Shown here piece after piece: positions 26,283-39,908 of a stretch of 64,000 nucleotides of DNA. The stretch is from positions 6,574,001 through 6,638,000 of the forward strand of contig NC_079889.1 of the NCBI RefSeq assembly GCF_029227915.1. The letters run 5' to 3'. Source of the stretch: Hydractinia symbiolongicarpus. Its lineage: Eukaryota; Cnidaria; Hydrozoa; Anthoathecata; Hydractiniidae. The notes under the pieces are model-generated. The model had not been told where the DNA came from. It did no database searches and worked only from the letters and a program-made list of their open reading frames with translations. Each line of letters opens with the position of its first letter. The stretch's first letter is position 1. Made by a program: the position numbers and the translations under genes.

Positions 26283-26829
26283 ATGGCCTTTTGCAGTCTA
26301 ATAAAGGCCTCACACGTAGATCACGTGGTTCCATCTGCCTGCGCAGGTTACCATTGTACTATTTCTTCCAGTCTCAATGCGCTACAACGTCCCAAGTCAT
26401 TTTCATTAGCGCCATGGCCTTTGAACGCTCCTAACTACGTGCACAGTCCTATAAAGGCTGTAATATGGCCTTTTTGCAGTCTAATAAAGGCCTCACAAGT
26501 AAATCACGTGGCTCCATCTGCCTGCGCAGGTTACCATTGGACTAGTCGTTCCAGTCTCAATGCGCTACAACGTCCCAAGTCGTTTTCATAAGCGCCGTTG
26601 CCTTACAACTCTGTTAACTACGCTCACAGTCCCATAAAGGCTGTAATATGCCATTTTGCAGTCTAATAAAGGCCTCACACGTAAATCAGGTGGTTCCATC
26701 TGCCTACGCAGCTTACCATTGGACTATTCCTTCCAGTCTCAATGCGTTACAACGTTCCAAGAGGTTTTCCTAAGCGCCATGGCCTTACAACACTCTTAAC
26801 TACGTGCACAGTCCTATAAAGGCTGTAAT

Positions 26830-26987
26830 ATGGCCTTTTGCAGTCCAATAAAGGCCGCAGACGTAAATCACGTGCATTGGACTAGTTGTTCCAGTCTCAA
26901 TGCGCTACAACGTTCCAAGTGGTTCTCCTTAGCGCTGTAGCCTTAGAACGCTCCTAACTATGTGCACAGTCCTATAAAGGCTGTAAT
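26830..26987. repeat. 158-bp monomer (24-bp deletion)
   Basis: A single copy with the CACGTGCATTGG junction. Its second half switches to the GTGGTTCTCC type, so it looks like a hybrid with a normal monomer such as the one starting at 23,089. Confidence 0.9.
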
Positions 26988-27896
26988 ATGGCCTTTTGTA
27001 TTCTAATAAAGGCGTTACACGTAAATCACGTGGTTCCATCTGCCTGCGCAGGTTACCATTGGACTAGTTGTTCCAGTCTCAATGCGCTACAACGTCCTAA
27101 GTCATTTTCATCGGCGCCATCGCCTTAGAACGCTCTTAACTACGTGCACAGCCCTATAAAGGCTGTAACATGGCCTTTTGCAGTCTAATAAAGGCCTCAC
27201 ACGTAGATCACGTGGTTCCATCTGCCTGCGCAGGTTACCATTGTACTATTTCTTCCAGTCTCAATGCGCTACAACGTCCCAAGTCATTTTCATTAGCGCC
27301 ATCGCCTTTGAACGCTCCTAACTACGTGCACAGTCCTAAAAAGGCTGTAATATGGCCTTTTGCAGTCCAATAATGGCCGCAGACGTTAATCACGTGGTTG
27401 CATCTGCCTGCAAAGGTTATCATTTGACTATTCCTTCAAATCTCAATGCACTACAATGTTCCAAGAGGTTTTCCTTTGCGCCTTGGCGTTACAACACTCT
27501 TAACTACGTGCGCAGTCCTATAAAGGCCGTAGTATGGCCTTTTGCAGTACAATAAAGGCTGCAGACGTAAATCACGTGGTTTCACCTGCCTGTGCAGGTT
27601 ACCATTGGACTATTCCTTCCAGTCTCAATGCGCTACAACGTCCCAAGTCATTTTCCTTTGCGCCATGGCCTTACAACACTCTTAACTACGTGCACAGTCC
27701 TATAAAGGCGGTAATATGGCCTTTCGCAGTCCAATAAAGGCCGCAGACGTAAATCACGCATTTTAGCTGCCTGCGCAGGTTACCATTGGACTAGTCGTTC
27801 CAGTCTCAATGCGCTACAACGTCCCAAGTCGTTTTCATAAGCGCCGTTGCCTTACAACACTCTTAACTACGCTCACAGTCCCATAAAGGCTGTAAT

Positions 27897-30800
27897 ATGC
27901 CATTTTGCAGTCTAATAAAGGCCTCACACGTAGATCACGTGGTTCCATCTGCCTGCGCAGGTTACCATTGGACTAGTTGTTCCAGTCTCAATGCTCTACA
28001 ACGTCCCAAGTCATTTTCACTAGCGCCGTCGACTTAGAACGCTCTTAACTACGTGCACAGTCCTATAAAGGCTGTAATATGGCCTTTTGCAGTCTAATAA
28101 AGGCCTCACACGTAGATCACGTGGTTCCATCTGCCTGCGCAGGTTAACATTGTACTATTTCTTCCAGTCTCAATGCACTGCAACGTTCAAAGAGGTTTTC
28201 CTTGGCGCTGTGGCCTTACAACACTCTTAACTACGTGCACAGTCCTATAAAGGCCGTAATATGGCCTTTTGCAGTCCAATAAAGGCCGCAGACGTAAATC
28301 ACGCGGTTTCTGCAGCCTGCGCAGGTTACCATTGTACTAGTCGTTCCAGTCTCAATGCGCTACAACGTCCCAAGTCGTTTTCATTAGCGCCGTTGCTTTA
28401 GAACACTCTTAATTACGTTCACAGTCCTATAAAGGCTGTAATATGGCCTTTTGCAGTCTAATAAAGGCCTCACACGTAAATCAGGTTGTTCCATCTGCCT
28501 ACGCAGCTTACCATTGGACTGTTCCTTCCAGTCTCAATGCGTTACAACGTTCCAAGAGGTTTTCCTAAGCGCCATGGCCTTACAACACTCTTAACTACGT
28601 GCGCAGTCCTATAAAGGCTGTAATATGGCCTTTTGCAGTCCAATAAAGGCCGCAGACGTAAATCACGTGGTTTCACCTGCCTGCGCAGGTTAGCATTGGA
28701 CTAGTTGTTCCAGTCTCAATGCGCTACAACGTCCCAAGTCATTTTCATAAGCGCCGTCGCCTTAGAACGCTCTTAACTACGTGCACAGTCCTATAAAGGC
28801 TTTAATATGGCCTTTTGCAGTCTAATAAAGGCCTCACACGTAGATCACGTGGTTCCATCTGCCTGCGCAGGTTACCATTGGACTAGTTGTTCCAGTCTCA
28901 ATGCGCTACGACGTCCCAAGTCATTTTCATTAGCGCCATCGCCTTTGAACGCTCTTAACTACGTGCACAGTCCTAAAAAGGCTGTAATATGGCCTTTTGC
29001 AGTCCAATAAAGGCCGCAGACGTAAATCACGTGGTTTCAGCTGCCTGCGCAGGTTACCATTGGACTAGTCGTTCCAGTCTCAATGCGCTACAACGTCCCA
29101 AGTCGTTTTCATTAGCGCCGTTGCATTAGAACACTCTTAACTACGTTCACAGTCCTATAAAGGCTGTAATATAGCATTTTGCAGTCTAATAAAGGCCGCA
29201 GACGTAAATCACGCGGTTTCAGCTGCCTGCGCAGGTTACCATTGGACTAGTCGTTCCAGTCTCAATGCGCTACAACGTCCCAAGTCGTTTTCATTAGCAG
29301 CGTTGCCTTAGAACACTCTTAACTACGATCACAGTCCTATAAAGGCTGTAATATGGCCTTTTGCAGTCTAATAAAGGCCTCACACGTAAATCACGTGGTT
29401 TCAGCTGCCTGCGCAGGTTACCATTGGACTAGTCGTTCCAGTCTCAATGCGCTACAACGTCCCAAGTCGTTTTCATTAGTGCCGTTGCCTTAGAACACTC
29501 TTAACTACGTTCACAGTCCTATAAAGCCTGTAATATGGCATTTTGCAGTCTAATAAAGGCCGCAGACGTAAATCACGCGGTTTCAGCTGCCTGCTCAGGT
29601 TACCATTGGACTAGTCGTTCCAGTCTCAATGCGCTACAACGTCCCAAGTCGTTTTCATTAGCAGCGTTGCCTTAGAACACTCTTAACTACGATCACAGTC
29701 CTATAAAGGCTGTAATATGGCGTTTTGCAGTCTAATAAAGGCCTCACACGTAAATCACGTGGTTTCACCTGCCTGCGCAGGTTACCATTGGACTAATTGT
29801 TCCAGTCTTAATGCGCTGCAACGTCACAAGTCATTTTCATTAGCGCCATCGCTTTTGAACGCTCTTAACTACGTGCACAGTCCTAAAAAGTCTGTAATAT
29901 GGCCTTTTGCAGTCCAATAAAGGCCGCAGACGTAGATCACGTGGTTCCATCTGCCTGCGCAGGCTACCATTGGACTAGTTGTTCCAATCTCAATGCGCTA
30001 CAACGTCCCAAGTCATTTTCATTAGCGCCGTCGACTTAGAACGCGCTTAACTACGTGCACAGTCCTATAAAGGCTGTAATATGGCCTTTTGCAGTCTAAT
30101 AAAGGCCTCACACGTAGATCACGTGGTTCCATCTGCCTGCGCATGTTAGCATTGTACTATTTCTTCCAGTCTCAATGCGCTACAACGTCCCAAGTCATTT
30201 TCCTTAGCGCCATGGCCTTACAACACTCTTAACTACGTTAACAGTCCTATAAAGGCCGTAATATGGCCTTTTGCAGTCCAATAAAGGCCGCAGACGTAAA
30301 TCACGCGGTTTTAGCTGCCTGCGCAGGTTACCATTGGACTAGTCGTTCCAGTCTCAATGCGCTACAACGTCCCAAGTCGTTTTCATTAGCGCCGTTGCCT
30401 TAAAACACTCTTAACTACGTTCACAGTCCTATAAAGGCTGCAATATGGCATTTTGAAGTCTAATAAAGGCCTCACACGTAGATCACGTGGTTCCATCTGC
30501 CTGCGCAGGTTACCATTGGACTAGTTGTTCCAGTCTCAATGCTCTACAACGTCCCAAGTCATTTTCACTAGCGCCGTCGACTTAGAACGCTCTTAACTAC
30601 GTGCACAGTCCTATAAAGGCTGTAATATGGCCTTTTGCAGTCTAATAAAGGCCTCACACGTAAATCACTTGTTTCCATCTGCCTGCGCAGGTTACCATTA
30701 GACTATTCTTTCCAGTCTCAAAGCGCTACAACGTTCCAAGTGGTTCTCCTTAGCGCTGTGGCCTTAGAACGCTCTTAACTATGTGCACAGTCCTATAAAG

Positions 30801-33800
30801 GCTGTAATATGGCCTTTTGCAGTCTAATAAAGGCCTCACACGTAGATCACGTGGTTCCATCTGCCTGTGCAAGTTACCATTGTACTATTTCTTCCAGTCT
30901 CAATGCACTACAACGTTCCAAGAGGTTTTCTTTAGCGCCATGGCCTTACAACACTCTTGACTACGTGCACAGTCCTATAAAGGCCGTAATATGGCCTTTT
31001 GCAGTCTAATAAAGGCTTCACACGTAAATCACGTGGCTCCATCTGCCTGCGCAGGATACCATTGGACTATTCCTTTCAGTCTCAATGCGCTACAACGTTC
31101 CAAGTGGTTCTCCTTAGCGCTGTGGCCTTAGAACGCTCCTAACTACGTGCACAGTCCTATAAAGGCTGTAATATGGCCTTTTGCAGTCTAATAAAGGCCT
31201 CACACGTAGATCACGTGGTTCCATCTGCCTGCGCAGGTTACCATTGGACTAGTTGTTCCAGTCTGAATGCGCTACAACGTCCCAAGTCATTTTCATTAGC
31301 GCCATCGCCTTTGAACGCTCTTAACTACGTGCACAGTCCTATAAAGGCCGAAATATGGCCTTTTGCAGTCCAATAAAGGCCGCAGACGTAAATCACGTGG
31401 TTTCAGCTGCCTGCGCAGGTTACCATTGGACTAGTCGTTCCAGTCTCAATGCGCTACAACGTCCCAAGTCGTTTTCATTAGCGCCGTTGCATTAGAACAC
31501 TCTTAACTACGTTCACAGTCCTATAAAGGCTGTAATATGGCATTTTGCAGTCTAATAAAGGCCGCAGACGTAAATCACGCGGTTTCAGCTGCCTGCGCAG
31601 GTTACCATTGGACTAGTCGTTCCAGTCTCAATGCGCTACAACGTCCCAAGTCGTTTTCATTAGCAGCGTTGCCTTAGAACACTCTTAACTACGATCACAG
31701 TCCTATAAAGGCTGTAATATGGCCTTTTGCAGTCTAATAAAGGCCTCACACGTAAATCACGTGGTTTCAGCTGCCTGCGCAGGTTACCATTGGACTAGTC
31801 GTTCCAGTCTCAATGCGCTACAACGTCCCAAGTCGTTTTCATTAGTGCCGTTGCCTTAGAACACTCTTAACTACGTTCACAGTCCTATAAAGCCTGTAAT
31901 ATGGCATTTTGCAGTCTAATAAAGGCCGCAGACGTAAATCACGCGGTTTCAGCTGCCTGCTCAGGTTACCATTGGACTAGTCGTTCCAGTCTCAATGCGC
32001 TACAACGTCCCAAGTCGTTTTCATTAGCAGCGTTGCCTTAGAACACTCTTAACTACTATCACAGTCCTATAAAGGCTGTAATATGGCGTTTTGCAGTCTA
32101 ATAAAGGCCTCACACGTAAATCACGTGGTTTCACCTGCCTGCGCAGGTTACCATTGGACTAATTGTTCCAGTTTTAATGCGCTGCAACGTCCCAAGTCAT
32201 TTTCATTAGCGCCATCGCTTTTGAACGCTCTTAACTACGTGCACAGTCCTAAAAAGTCTGTAATATGGCCTTTTGCAGTCCAATAAAGGCCGCAGACGTA
32301 GATCACGTGGTTCCATCTGCCTGCGCAGGCTACCATTGGACTAGTTGTTCCAATCTCAATGCGCTACAACGTCCCAAGTCATTTTCATTAGCGCCGTCGA
32401 CTTAGAACGCGCTTAACTACGTGCACAGTCCTATAAAGGCTGTAATATGGCCTTTTGCAGTCTAATAAAGGCCTCACACGTAGATCACGTGGTTCCATCT
32501 GCCTGCGCATGTTAGCATTGTACTATTTCTTCCAGTCTCAATGCGCTACAACGTCCCAAGTCATTTTCCTTAGCGCCATGGCCTTACAACACTCTTAACT
32601 ACGTTAACAGTCCTATAAAGGCCGTAATATGGCCTTTTGCAGTCCAATAAAGGCCGCAGACGTAAATCACGCGGTTTTAGCTGCCTGCGCAGGTTACCAT
32701 TGGACTATTTCTTCCAGTCTCAATGCACTACAACGTTTCAAGTGGTTCTCCTTAGCGCTGTGGCCTTAGAACGCTCTTAACTATGTGCACAGTCCTATAA
32801 AGGCTGTAATATGGCCTTTTGCAGTCTAATAAAGGCCTCACACGTAGATCACGTGGTTCCATCTGCCTGTGCAAGTTACCATTGTACTATTTCTTCCAGT
32901 CTCAATGCACTACAACGTTCCAAGAGGTTTTCTTTAGCGCCATGGCCTTACAACACTCTTGACTACGTGCACAGTCCTATAAAGGCCGTAATATGGCCTT
33001 TTGCAGTCTAATAAAGGCTTCACACGTAAATCACGTGGCTCCATCTGCCTGCGCAGGATACCATTGGACTATTCCTTTCAGTCTCAATGCGCTACAACGT
33101 TCCAAGTGGTTCTCCTTAGCGCTGTGGCCTTAGAACGCTCCTAACTACGTGCACAGTCCTATAAAGGCTGTAATATGGCCTTTTGCAGTCTAATAAAGGC
33201 CTCACACGTAGATCACGTGGTTCCATCTGCCTGCGCAGGTTACCATTGGACTAGTTGTTCCAGTCTGAATGCGCTACAACGTCCCAAGTCATTTTCATTA
33301 GCGCCATCGTCTTTGAACGCTCTTAACTACGTGCACAGTCCTAAAAAGGCTGTAATATGGCCTTTTGCAGTCCAATAAAGGCCGCAGACGTAAATCACGT
33401 GGTTTCAGCTGCCTGCGCAGGTTACCATTGGACTAGTCGTTCCATTCTCAATGCGCTACAACGTCCCAAGTCGTTTTCATTAGCGCCGTTGCCTTAGAAC
33501 ACTCTTAACTACGTTCACAGTCCTATAAAGGCTGTAATATGGCATTTTGCAGTCTAATAAAGGCCGCAGACGTAAATCACGCGGTTTCAGCTGCCTGTGC
33601 AGGTTACCATTGGACTAGTCGTTCCAGTCTCAATGCGCTACAACGTCCTAAGTCGTTTTCATTAGCAGCGTTGCCTTAGAACACTCTTAACTACGTTCAC
33701 AGTCCTATAAAGGCTGTAATATGGCATTTTGCAGTCTAATAAAGGCCGCAGACGTAAATCACGCGGTTTCAGCTGCCTGCGCAGGTTACCATTGGACTAG

Positions 33801-36800
33801 TCGTTCCAGTCTCAATGCGCTAAAACGTCCCAAGTCGTTTTCATTAGCAGCGTTGCCTTAGAACACTCTTAACTACGATCACAGTCCTATAAAGGCTGTA
33901 ATATGGCGTTTTGCAGTCTAATAAAGGCCTCACACGCAAATCACGTGGTTTCACCTGCCTGCGCAGGTTACCATTGGACTAATTGTTCCAGTCTCAATGC
34001 GCTGCAACGTCCCAAGTCATTTTCCTTAGCGCCATGGCCTTACAACACTCTTAACTACGTTAACAGTCCTATAAAGGTCGTAATATGGCCTTTTGCAGTC
34101 CAATAAAGGCCGCAGACGTAAATCAAGCGGTTTTAGCTGCCTGCGCAGGTTACCATTGGACTAGTCGTTCCAGTCTCAATGCGCTACAACGTCCCAAGTC
34201 GTTTTCATTAGCGCCGTTGCCTTAAAACACTCTTAACTACGTTCACAGTCCTATAAAGGCTTCAATATGGCATTTTGAAGTCTAATAAAGGCCTCACACG
34301 TAGATCACGTGGTTCCATCTGCCTGCGCAGGTTACCATTGGACTAGTTGTTCCAGTCTCAATGCTCTACAACGTCCCAAGTCATTTTCACTAGCGCCGTC
34401 GACTTAGAACGCTCTTAACTACGTGCACAGTCCTATAAAGGCTGTAATATGGCCTTTTGCAGTCTAATAAAGGCCTCACACGTAAATCACTTGTTTCCAT
34501 CTGCCTGCGCAGGTTACCATTAGACTATTCTTTCCAGTCTCAAAGCGCTACAACGTTCCAAGTGGTTCTCCTTAGCGCTGTGGCCTTAGAACGCTCTTAA
34601 CTATGTGCACAGTCCTATAAAGGCTGTAATATGGCCTTTTGCAGTCTAATAAAGGCCTCACACGTAGATCACGTGGTTCCATCTGCCTGTGCAAGTTACC
34701 ATTGTACTATTTCTTCCAGTCTCAATGCACTACAACGTTCCAAGAGGTTTTCTTTAGCGCCATGGCCTTACAACACTCTTGACTACGTGCACAGTCCTAT
34801 AAAGGCCGTAATATGGCCTTTTGCAGTCTAATAAAGGCTTCACACGTAAATCACGTGGCTCCATCTGCCTGCGCAGGATACCATTGGACTATTCCTTTCA
34901 GTCTCAATGCGCTACAACGTTCCAAGTGGTTCTCCTTAGCGCTGTGGCCTTAGAACGCTCCTAACTACGTGCACAGTCCTATAAAGGCTGTAATATGGCC
35001 TTTTGCAGTCTAATAAAGGCCTCACACGTAGATCACGTGGGTCCATCTGCCTGCGCAGGTTACCATTGGACTAGTTGTTCCAGTCTGAATGCGCTACAAC
35101 GTCCCAAGTCATTTTCATTAGCGCCATCGCCTTTGAACGCTCTTAACTACGTGCACAGTCCTAAAAAGGCTGTAATATGGCCTTTTGCAGTCCAATAAAG
35201 GCCGCAGACGTAAATCACGTGGTTTCAGCTGCCTGCGCAGGTTACCATTGGACTAGTCGTTCCATTCTCAATGCGCTACAACGTCCCAAGTCGTTTTCAT
35301 TAGCGCCGTTGCCTTAGAACACTCTTAACTACGTTCACAGTCCTATAAAGGCTGTAATATGGCATTTTGCAGTCTAATAAAGGCCGCAGACGTAAATCAC
35401 GCGGTTTCAGCTGCCTGCGCAGGTTACCATTGGACTAGTCGTTCCAGTCTCAATGCGCTACAACGTCCTAAGTCGTTTTCATTAGCAGCGTTGCCTTAGA
35501 ACACTCTTAACTACGATCACAGTCCTATGAAGGCTGTAATATGGCCTTTTGCAGTCTAATAAAGGCCTCACACGTAAATCACGTGGTTTCAGCTGCCTGC
35601 GCAGGTTACCATTGGACTAGTCGTTCCAGTCTCAATGCGCTACAACGTCCCAAGTCGTTTTCATTAGCGCCGTTGCCTTAGAACACTCTTAACTACGTTC
35701 ACAGTCCTATAAAGGCTGTAATATGGCATTTTGCAGTCTAATAAAGGCCGCAGATGTAAATCACGCGGTTTCAGCTGCCTGCGCAGGTTACCATTGGACT
35801 AGTCGTTCCAGTCTCAATGCGCTACAACGTCCCAAGTCGTTTTCATTAGCAGCGTTGCCTTAGAACACTCTTAACTACGATCACAGTCCTATAAAGGCTG
35901 TAATATGGCGTTTTGCAGTCTAATAAAGGCCTCACACGTAAATCACGTGGTTTCACCTGCCTGCGCAGGTTACCATTGGACTAATTGTTCCAGTCTCAAT
36001 GCGCTGCAACGTCCCAAGTCATTTTCATTAGCGCCATCGCTTTTGAACGCTCTTAACTACGTGCACAGTCCTAAAAAGTCTGGAATATGGCCTTTTGCAG
36101 TCCAATAAAGGCCGCAGACGTAAATCACGCGGTTTCAGCTGCCTGCGCAGGTTACCATTGGACTAGTCGTTCCAGTCTCAATGCTCTACAACGTCCCAAG
36201 TCGTTTTCATTAGCGCCGTTGCCTTAGAACACTCTTAACTACGTTCACAGTCCTATAAAGGCTGTAATATGGCATTTTGCAGTCTAATAAAGGCCTCACA
36301 CGTAGATCACGTGGTTCCATCTGCCTGCGCAGGTTAGCATTGTACTATTTCTTCCAGTCTCAATGCGCTATAACGTCCCAAGTCATTTTCCTTAGCGCCA
36401 TGGCCTTACAACACTCTTAACTACGTTAACAGTCCTATAAAGGCCGTAATATAGCCTTTTGCAGTCCAATAAAGGCCGCAGACGTAAATCACGCGGTTTT
36501 AGCTGCCTGCGCAGGTTACCATTGGACTAGTCGTTCCAGTCTCAATGCGCTACAACGTCCCAAGTCGTTTTCATTAGCGCCGTTGCCTTAAAACACTCTT
36601 AACTACGTTCACAGTCCTATAAAGGCTGCAATATGGCATTTTGAAGTCTAATAAAGGCCTCACACGTAGATCACGTGGTTCCATCTGCCTGCGCAGGTTA
36701 CCATTGAACTAGTTGTTCCAGTCTCAATGCTCTACAACGTCCCAAGTCATTTTCGGTAGCGCCGTCGACTTAGAACGCTCTTAACTACGTGCACAGTCCT

Positions 36801-36996
36801 ATAAAGGCTGTAATATGGCCTTTTGCAGTCTAATAAAGGCCTCACACGTAGATCACGTGGTTCCATCTGCCTGTGCAAGTTACCATTGTACTATTTCTTC
36901 AGGTCTCAATGCACTACAACGTTCCAAGAGCTTTTCTTTAGCGCCATGGCCTTACAACACTCTTGACTACGTGCACAGTCCTATAAAGGCCGTAAT
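27897..36996. repeat. Array block 4: 10- to 13-monomer HORs, no net length change
   Basis: Phase points fall exactly every 182 bp. The monomer at 28,807 and its followers repeat at 31,173 (offset 2,366, 13 monomers). The 30,809 monomer, with TGTGCAAGTTACC and CTCTTGACTACG, recurs at 32,811, 34,631 and 36,815 (11, 10 and 12 monomers). The marker TTTTGAAGTC occurs at 30,445, 34,267, 36,633 and 38,999, the last two intervals being 2,366 bp. Unit length varies by whole monomers, as expected from unequal exchange in register. Confidence 0.85.
32629..32810. repeat. Hybrid monomer at an in-register 364-bp contraction
   Basis: The first part matches the monomer at 30,263 (CACGCGGTTTTAGC) at offset 2,366. 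The last part matches the monomer at 30,627 (GTGGTTCTCC, CTTAACTATG) at offset 2,002. The difference is two monomers, so this copy sits where two monomers were lost by exchange between related units. Confidence 0.8.
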
Positions 36997-39362
36997 ATGG
37001 CCTTTTGCAGTCTAATAAAGGCTTCACACGTAAATCACGTGGTTCCATCTGACTGCGCAGGTTACCATTGTACTATTTCTTCCAGTCTCAATGCACTACA
37101 ACGTTCCAAGAGGTTTTCCTTAGCGCCATGGCCTTACAACACTCTTAACAACGTGCACAGTCCTATAGAGGCCGTAATAGGGCCTTTTGCAGTCTAATAA
37201 AGGCTTCACACGTAAATCACGTGGTTTCACCTGCCTGCGAAGGTTACCATTGGATTATTCCTTCCAGTCTCAATGCGCTACAACGTCCCAAGTCATTTTC
37301 ATTAGCGACGTCGCCTTAGAACGCTCTTAACTACGTGCACAGTCCTATAAAGGCTGTAATATGGCCTTTTGCAGTCTAATAAAGGCTTCACAATTATATC
37401 ACGTGGTTTCACCTGCCTGCGCAGGTTACCATTGGACTATTCCTTTCAGTCTCAATGCACTACAACGTTCCAAGAGGTTTTCCTTAGCGCTGTGGCCTGA
37501 CAACACTCTTAACTACGTTCACAGTCCTATACAGGCTGTAATATGGCCTTTTGCAGTCTAATAAAGGCCTCACACGTAAATCACGTGGTTCCATCTGCCT
37601 GCGCAGGTTACCATTGGACTATTCCTTCAAATCTCAATGCACTACACCGTTTCAAGACGTTTTCCTTGGCGCCGTGGCCTTACAACACTCTTAACTACGT
37701 GCACAGTCCTATAAAGGCCGTAATATGGCCTTTTGCAGTCTAATAAAGGCTTCACACGTAAATCACGTGGTTCCATCTGACTGCGCAGGTTACCATTGTA
37801 CTATTTCTTCCAGTCTCAATGCACTCCAACGTTCAAAGAGGTTTTCCTTAGCGCCATGGCCTTACAACACTCTTAACAACGTGCACAGTCCTATAGAGGC
37901 CGTAATATGGCCTTTTGCAGTCTAATAAAGGCTTCACACGTAAATCACGTGGTTTCACCAGCCTGCGAAGGTTACCATTAGATTATTCCTTTCAGTGTCA
38001 ATGCGCTACAACATCCCAAGTCGTTTTCATTAGCGCTGTTGCCTTAGAACACTCTTAACTACGTTCACAGTCCTATAAAGGCTGTAATATGGCATTTTGC
38101 AGTCTAATAAAGGCCGCAGACGTAAATCACGCGGTTTCAGCTGCCTGCGCAGGTTACCATTGGACTAGTCGTTCCAGTCTCAATGCGCTACAACGTCCCA
38201 AGTCATTTTCATTAGCGCCATCGCTTTTGAACGCTCTTAACTACGTGCACAGTCCTAAAAAGGCTGTAATATGGCCTTTTGCAGTCCAATAAAGGCCGCA
38301 GACGTAAATCACGCGGTTTCAGCTGCCTGCGCAGGTTACCATTGGACTAGTCGTTCCAGTCTCAATGCGCTACAACGTCCCAAGTCGTTTTCATTAGCGC
38401 CGTTGCCTTAGAACACTCTTAACTACGTTCACAGTCCTATAAAGGCTGTAATATGGCATTTTGCAGTCTAATAAAGGCCTCACACGTAGATCACGTGGTT
38501 CCATCTGCCTGCGCAGGCTACCATTGGACTAGTTGTTCCAATCTCAATGCGCTACAACGTCCCAAGTCATTTTCATTAGCGCCGTCGACTTAGAACGCGC
38601 TTAACTACGTGCACAGTTCTATAAAGGCTGTAATATGGCCTTTTGCAGTCTAATAAAGGCCTCACACGTAGATCACGTGGTTCCATCTGCCTGCGCAGGT
38701 TAGCATTGTACTATTTCTTCCAGTCTCAATGCGCTACAACGTCCCAAGTCATTTTCCTTAGCGCCATGGCCTTACAACACTCTTAACTACATTAACAGTC
38801 CTATAAAGGCCGTAATATGGCCTTTTGCAGTCCAATAAAGGCCGCAGACGTAAATCACGCGGTTTTAGCTGCCTGCGCAGGTTACCATTGGACTAGTCGT
38901 TCCAGTCTCAATGCGCTACAACGTCCCAAGTCGTTTTCATTAGCGCCGTTGCCTTAAAACACTCTTAACTACGTTCACAGTTCTATAAAGGCTGCAATAT
39001 GGCATTTTGAAGTCTAATAAAGGCCTCACACGTAGATCACGTGGTTCCATCTGCCTGCGCAGGTTACCATTGGACTAGTTGTTCCAGTCTCAATGCTCTA
39101 CAACGTCCCAAGTCATTTTCACTAGCGCCGTCGACTTAGAACGCTCTTAACTACGTGCACAGTCCTATAAAAGCTGTAATATGGCCTTTTGCAGTCTAAT
39201 AAAGGCCTCACACGTAAATCACGTGGCTCCATCTGCATGCGCAGGTTACCATTAGACTATTCTTTCCAGTCTCAAAGCGCTACAACGTTCCAAGTGGTTC
39301 TCCTTAGCGCTGTGGCCTTAGAACGCTCTTAACTATGTGCACAGTCCTATAAAGGCTGTAAT

Positions 39363-39544
39363 ATGGCCTTTTGCAGTCTAATAAAGGCCTCACACGCAGA
39401 TCCCGTGGTTCCATCTGCCTGTGCAAGTTACCATTGTACTATTTCTTCCAGTCTCAATGCACTACAACGTTCCAAGAGGTTTTCTTTAGCGCCATGGCCT
39501 TACAACACTCTTAACAACGTGCACAGTCCTATAGAGGCCGTAAT
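39363..39544. repeat. Hybrid monomer joining block-4-type sequence to the 4-mer HOR
   Basis: The front half is the TGTGCAAGTTACC type seen at 30,809, 32,811, 34,631 and 36,815. The end (CTTAACAACG and CCTATAGAGG) is the A type of the 728-bp HOR. The copy therefore records an exchange at the border between two HOR families. Confidence 0.85.
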
Positions 39545-39726
39545 ATGGCCTTTTGCAGTCTAATAAAGGCTTCACACGTAAATCAAGTGGTTTCACCTGC
39601 CTGCGAAGGTTACCATTGGATTATTCCTTCCAGTCTCAATGCGCTACAACGTCCCAAGTCATTTTCATTAGCGACGTCGCCTTAGAACGCTCTTAACTAC
39701 GTGCACAGTCCTATAAAGGCTGTAAT

Positions 39727-39908
39727 ATGGCCTTTTGCAGTCTAATAAAGGCTTCACAATTATATCACGTGGTTTCACCTGCTTGCGCAGGTTACCATTG
39801 GACTATTCCTTCAAATCTCAATGCACTACACCGTTTCAAGAAGTTTTCCTTGGCGCCGTGGCCTTACAACACTGTTAACTACGTGCACAGTCCTATAAAG
39901 GCCGTAAT
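39727..39908. repeat. C/D hybrid monomer making a 3-monomer HOR variant
   Basis: It begins as type C (CACAATTATATC) and ends as type D (CCTTCAAATC, CTACACCGTTT, GGCGCCGTGG). The local order is A/hybrid, B, C-D hybrid, A, so this unit is 546 bp instead of 728 bp. It fits unequal exchange between C and D, with the crossover between about 39,775 and 39,810. Confidence 0.9.

Larger units (their letters stand above)
16186..27896. repeat. Array block 3: indel-rich zone with 158-bp monomers
   Basis: This block holds most of the length variants: seven 158-bp monomers, two 303-bp fused dimers, one unrelated 174-bp monomer, one +1 and four -1 changes. Long-range matches exist at 6,587 bp (17,048 and 17,230 versus 23,635 and 23,817), 3,717 bp (23,453-23,998 versus 27,170-27,715), 3,036 bp (22,385-22,9xx versus 25,421-25,9xx), 1,213 bp (19,595 versus 20,808) and 719 bp (23,999 versus 24,718). 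Each offset equals whole monomers plus the enclosed indels, which supports duplication after the indels arose. Confidence 0.82.

Noticed and set aside
26283-26591. Longest open frame, 102 residues
   Set aside because: It is two monomer frames joined by one extra T in ATGGCCTTTTTGCAG near 26,470. It has no independent evidence of coding.
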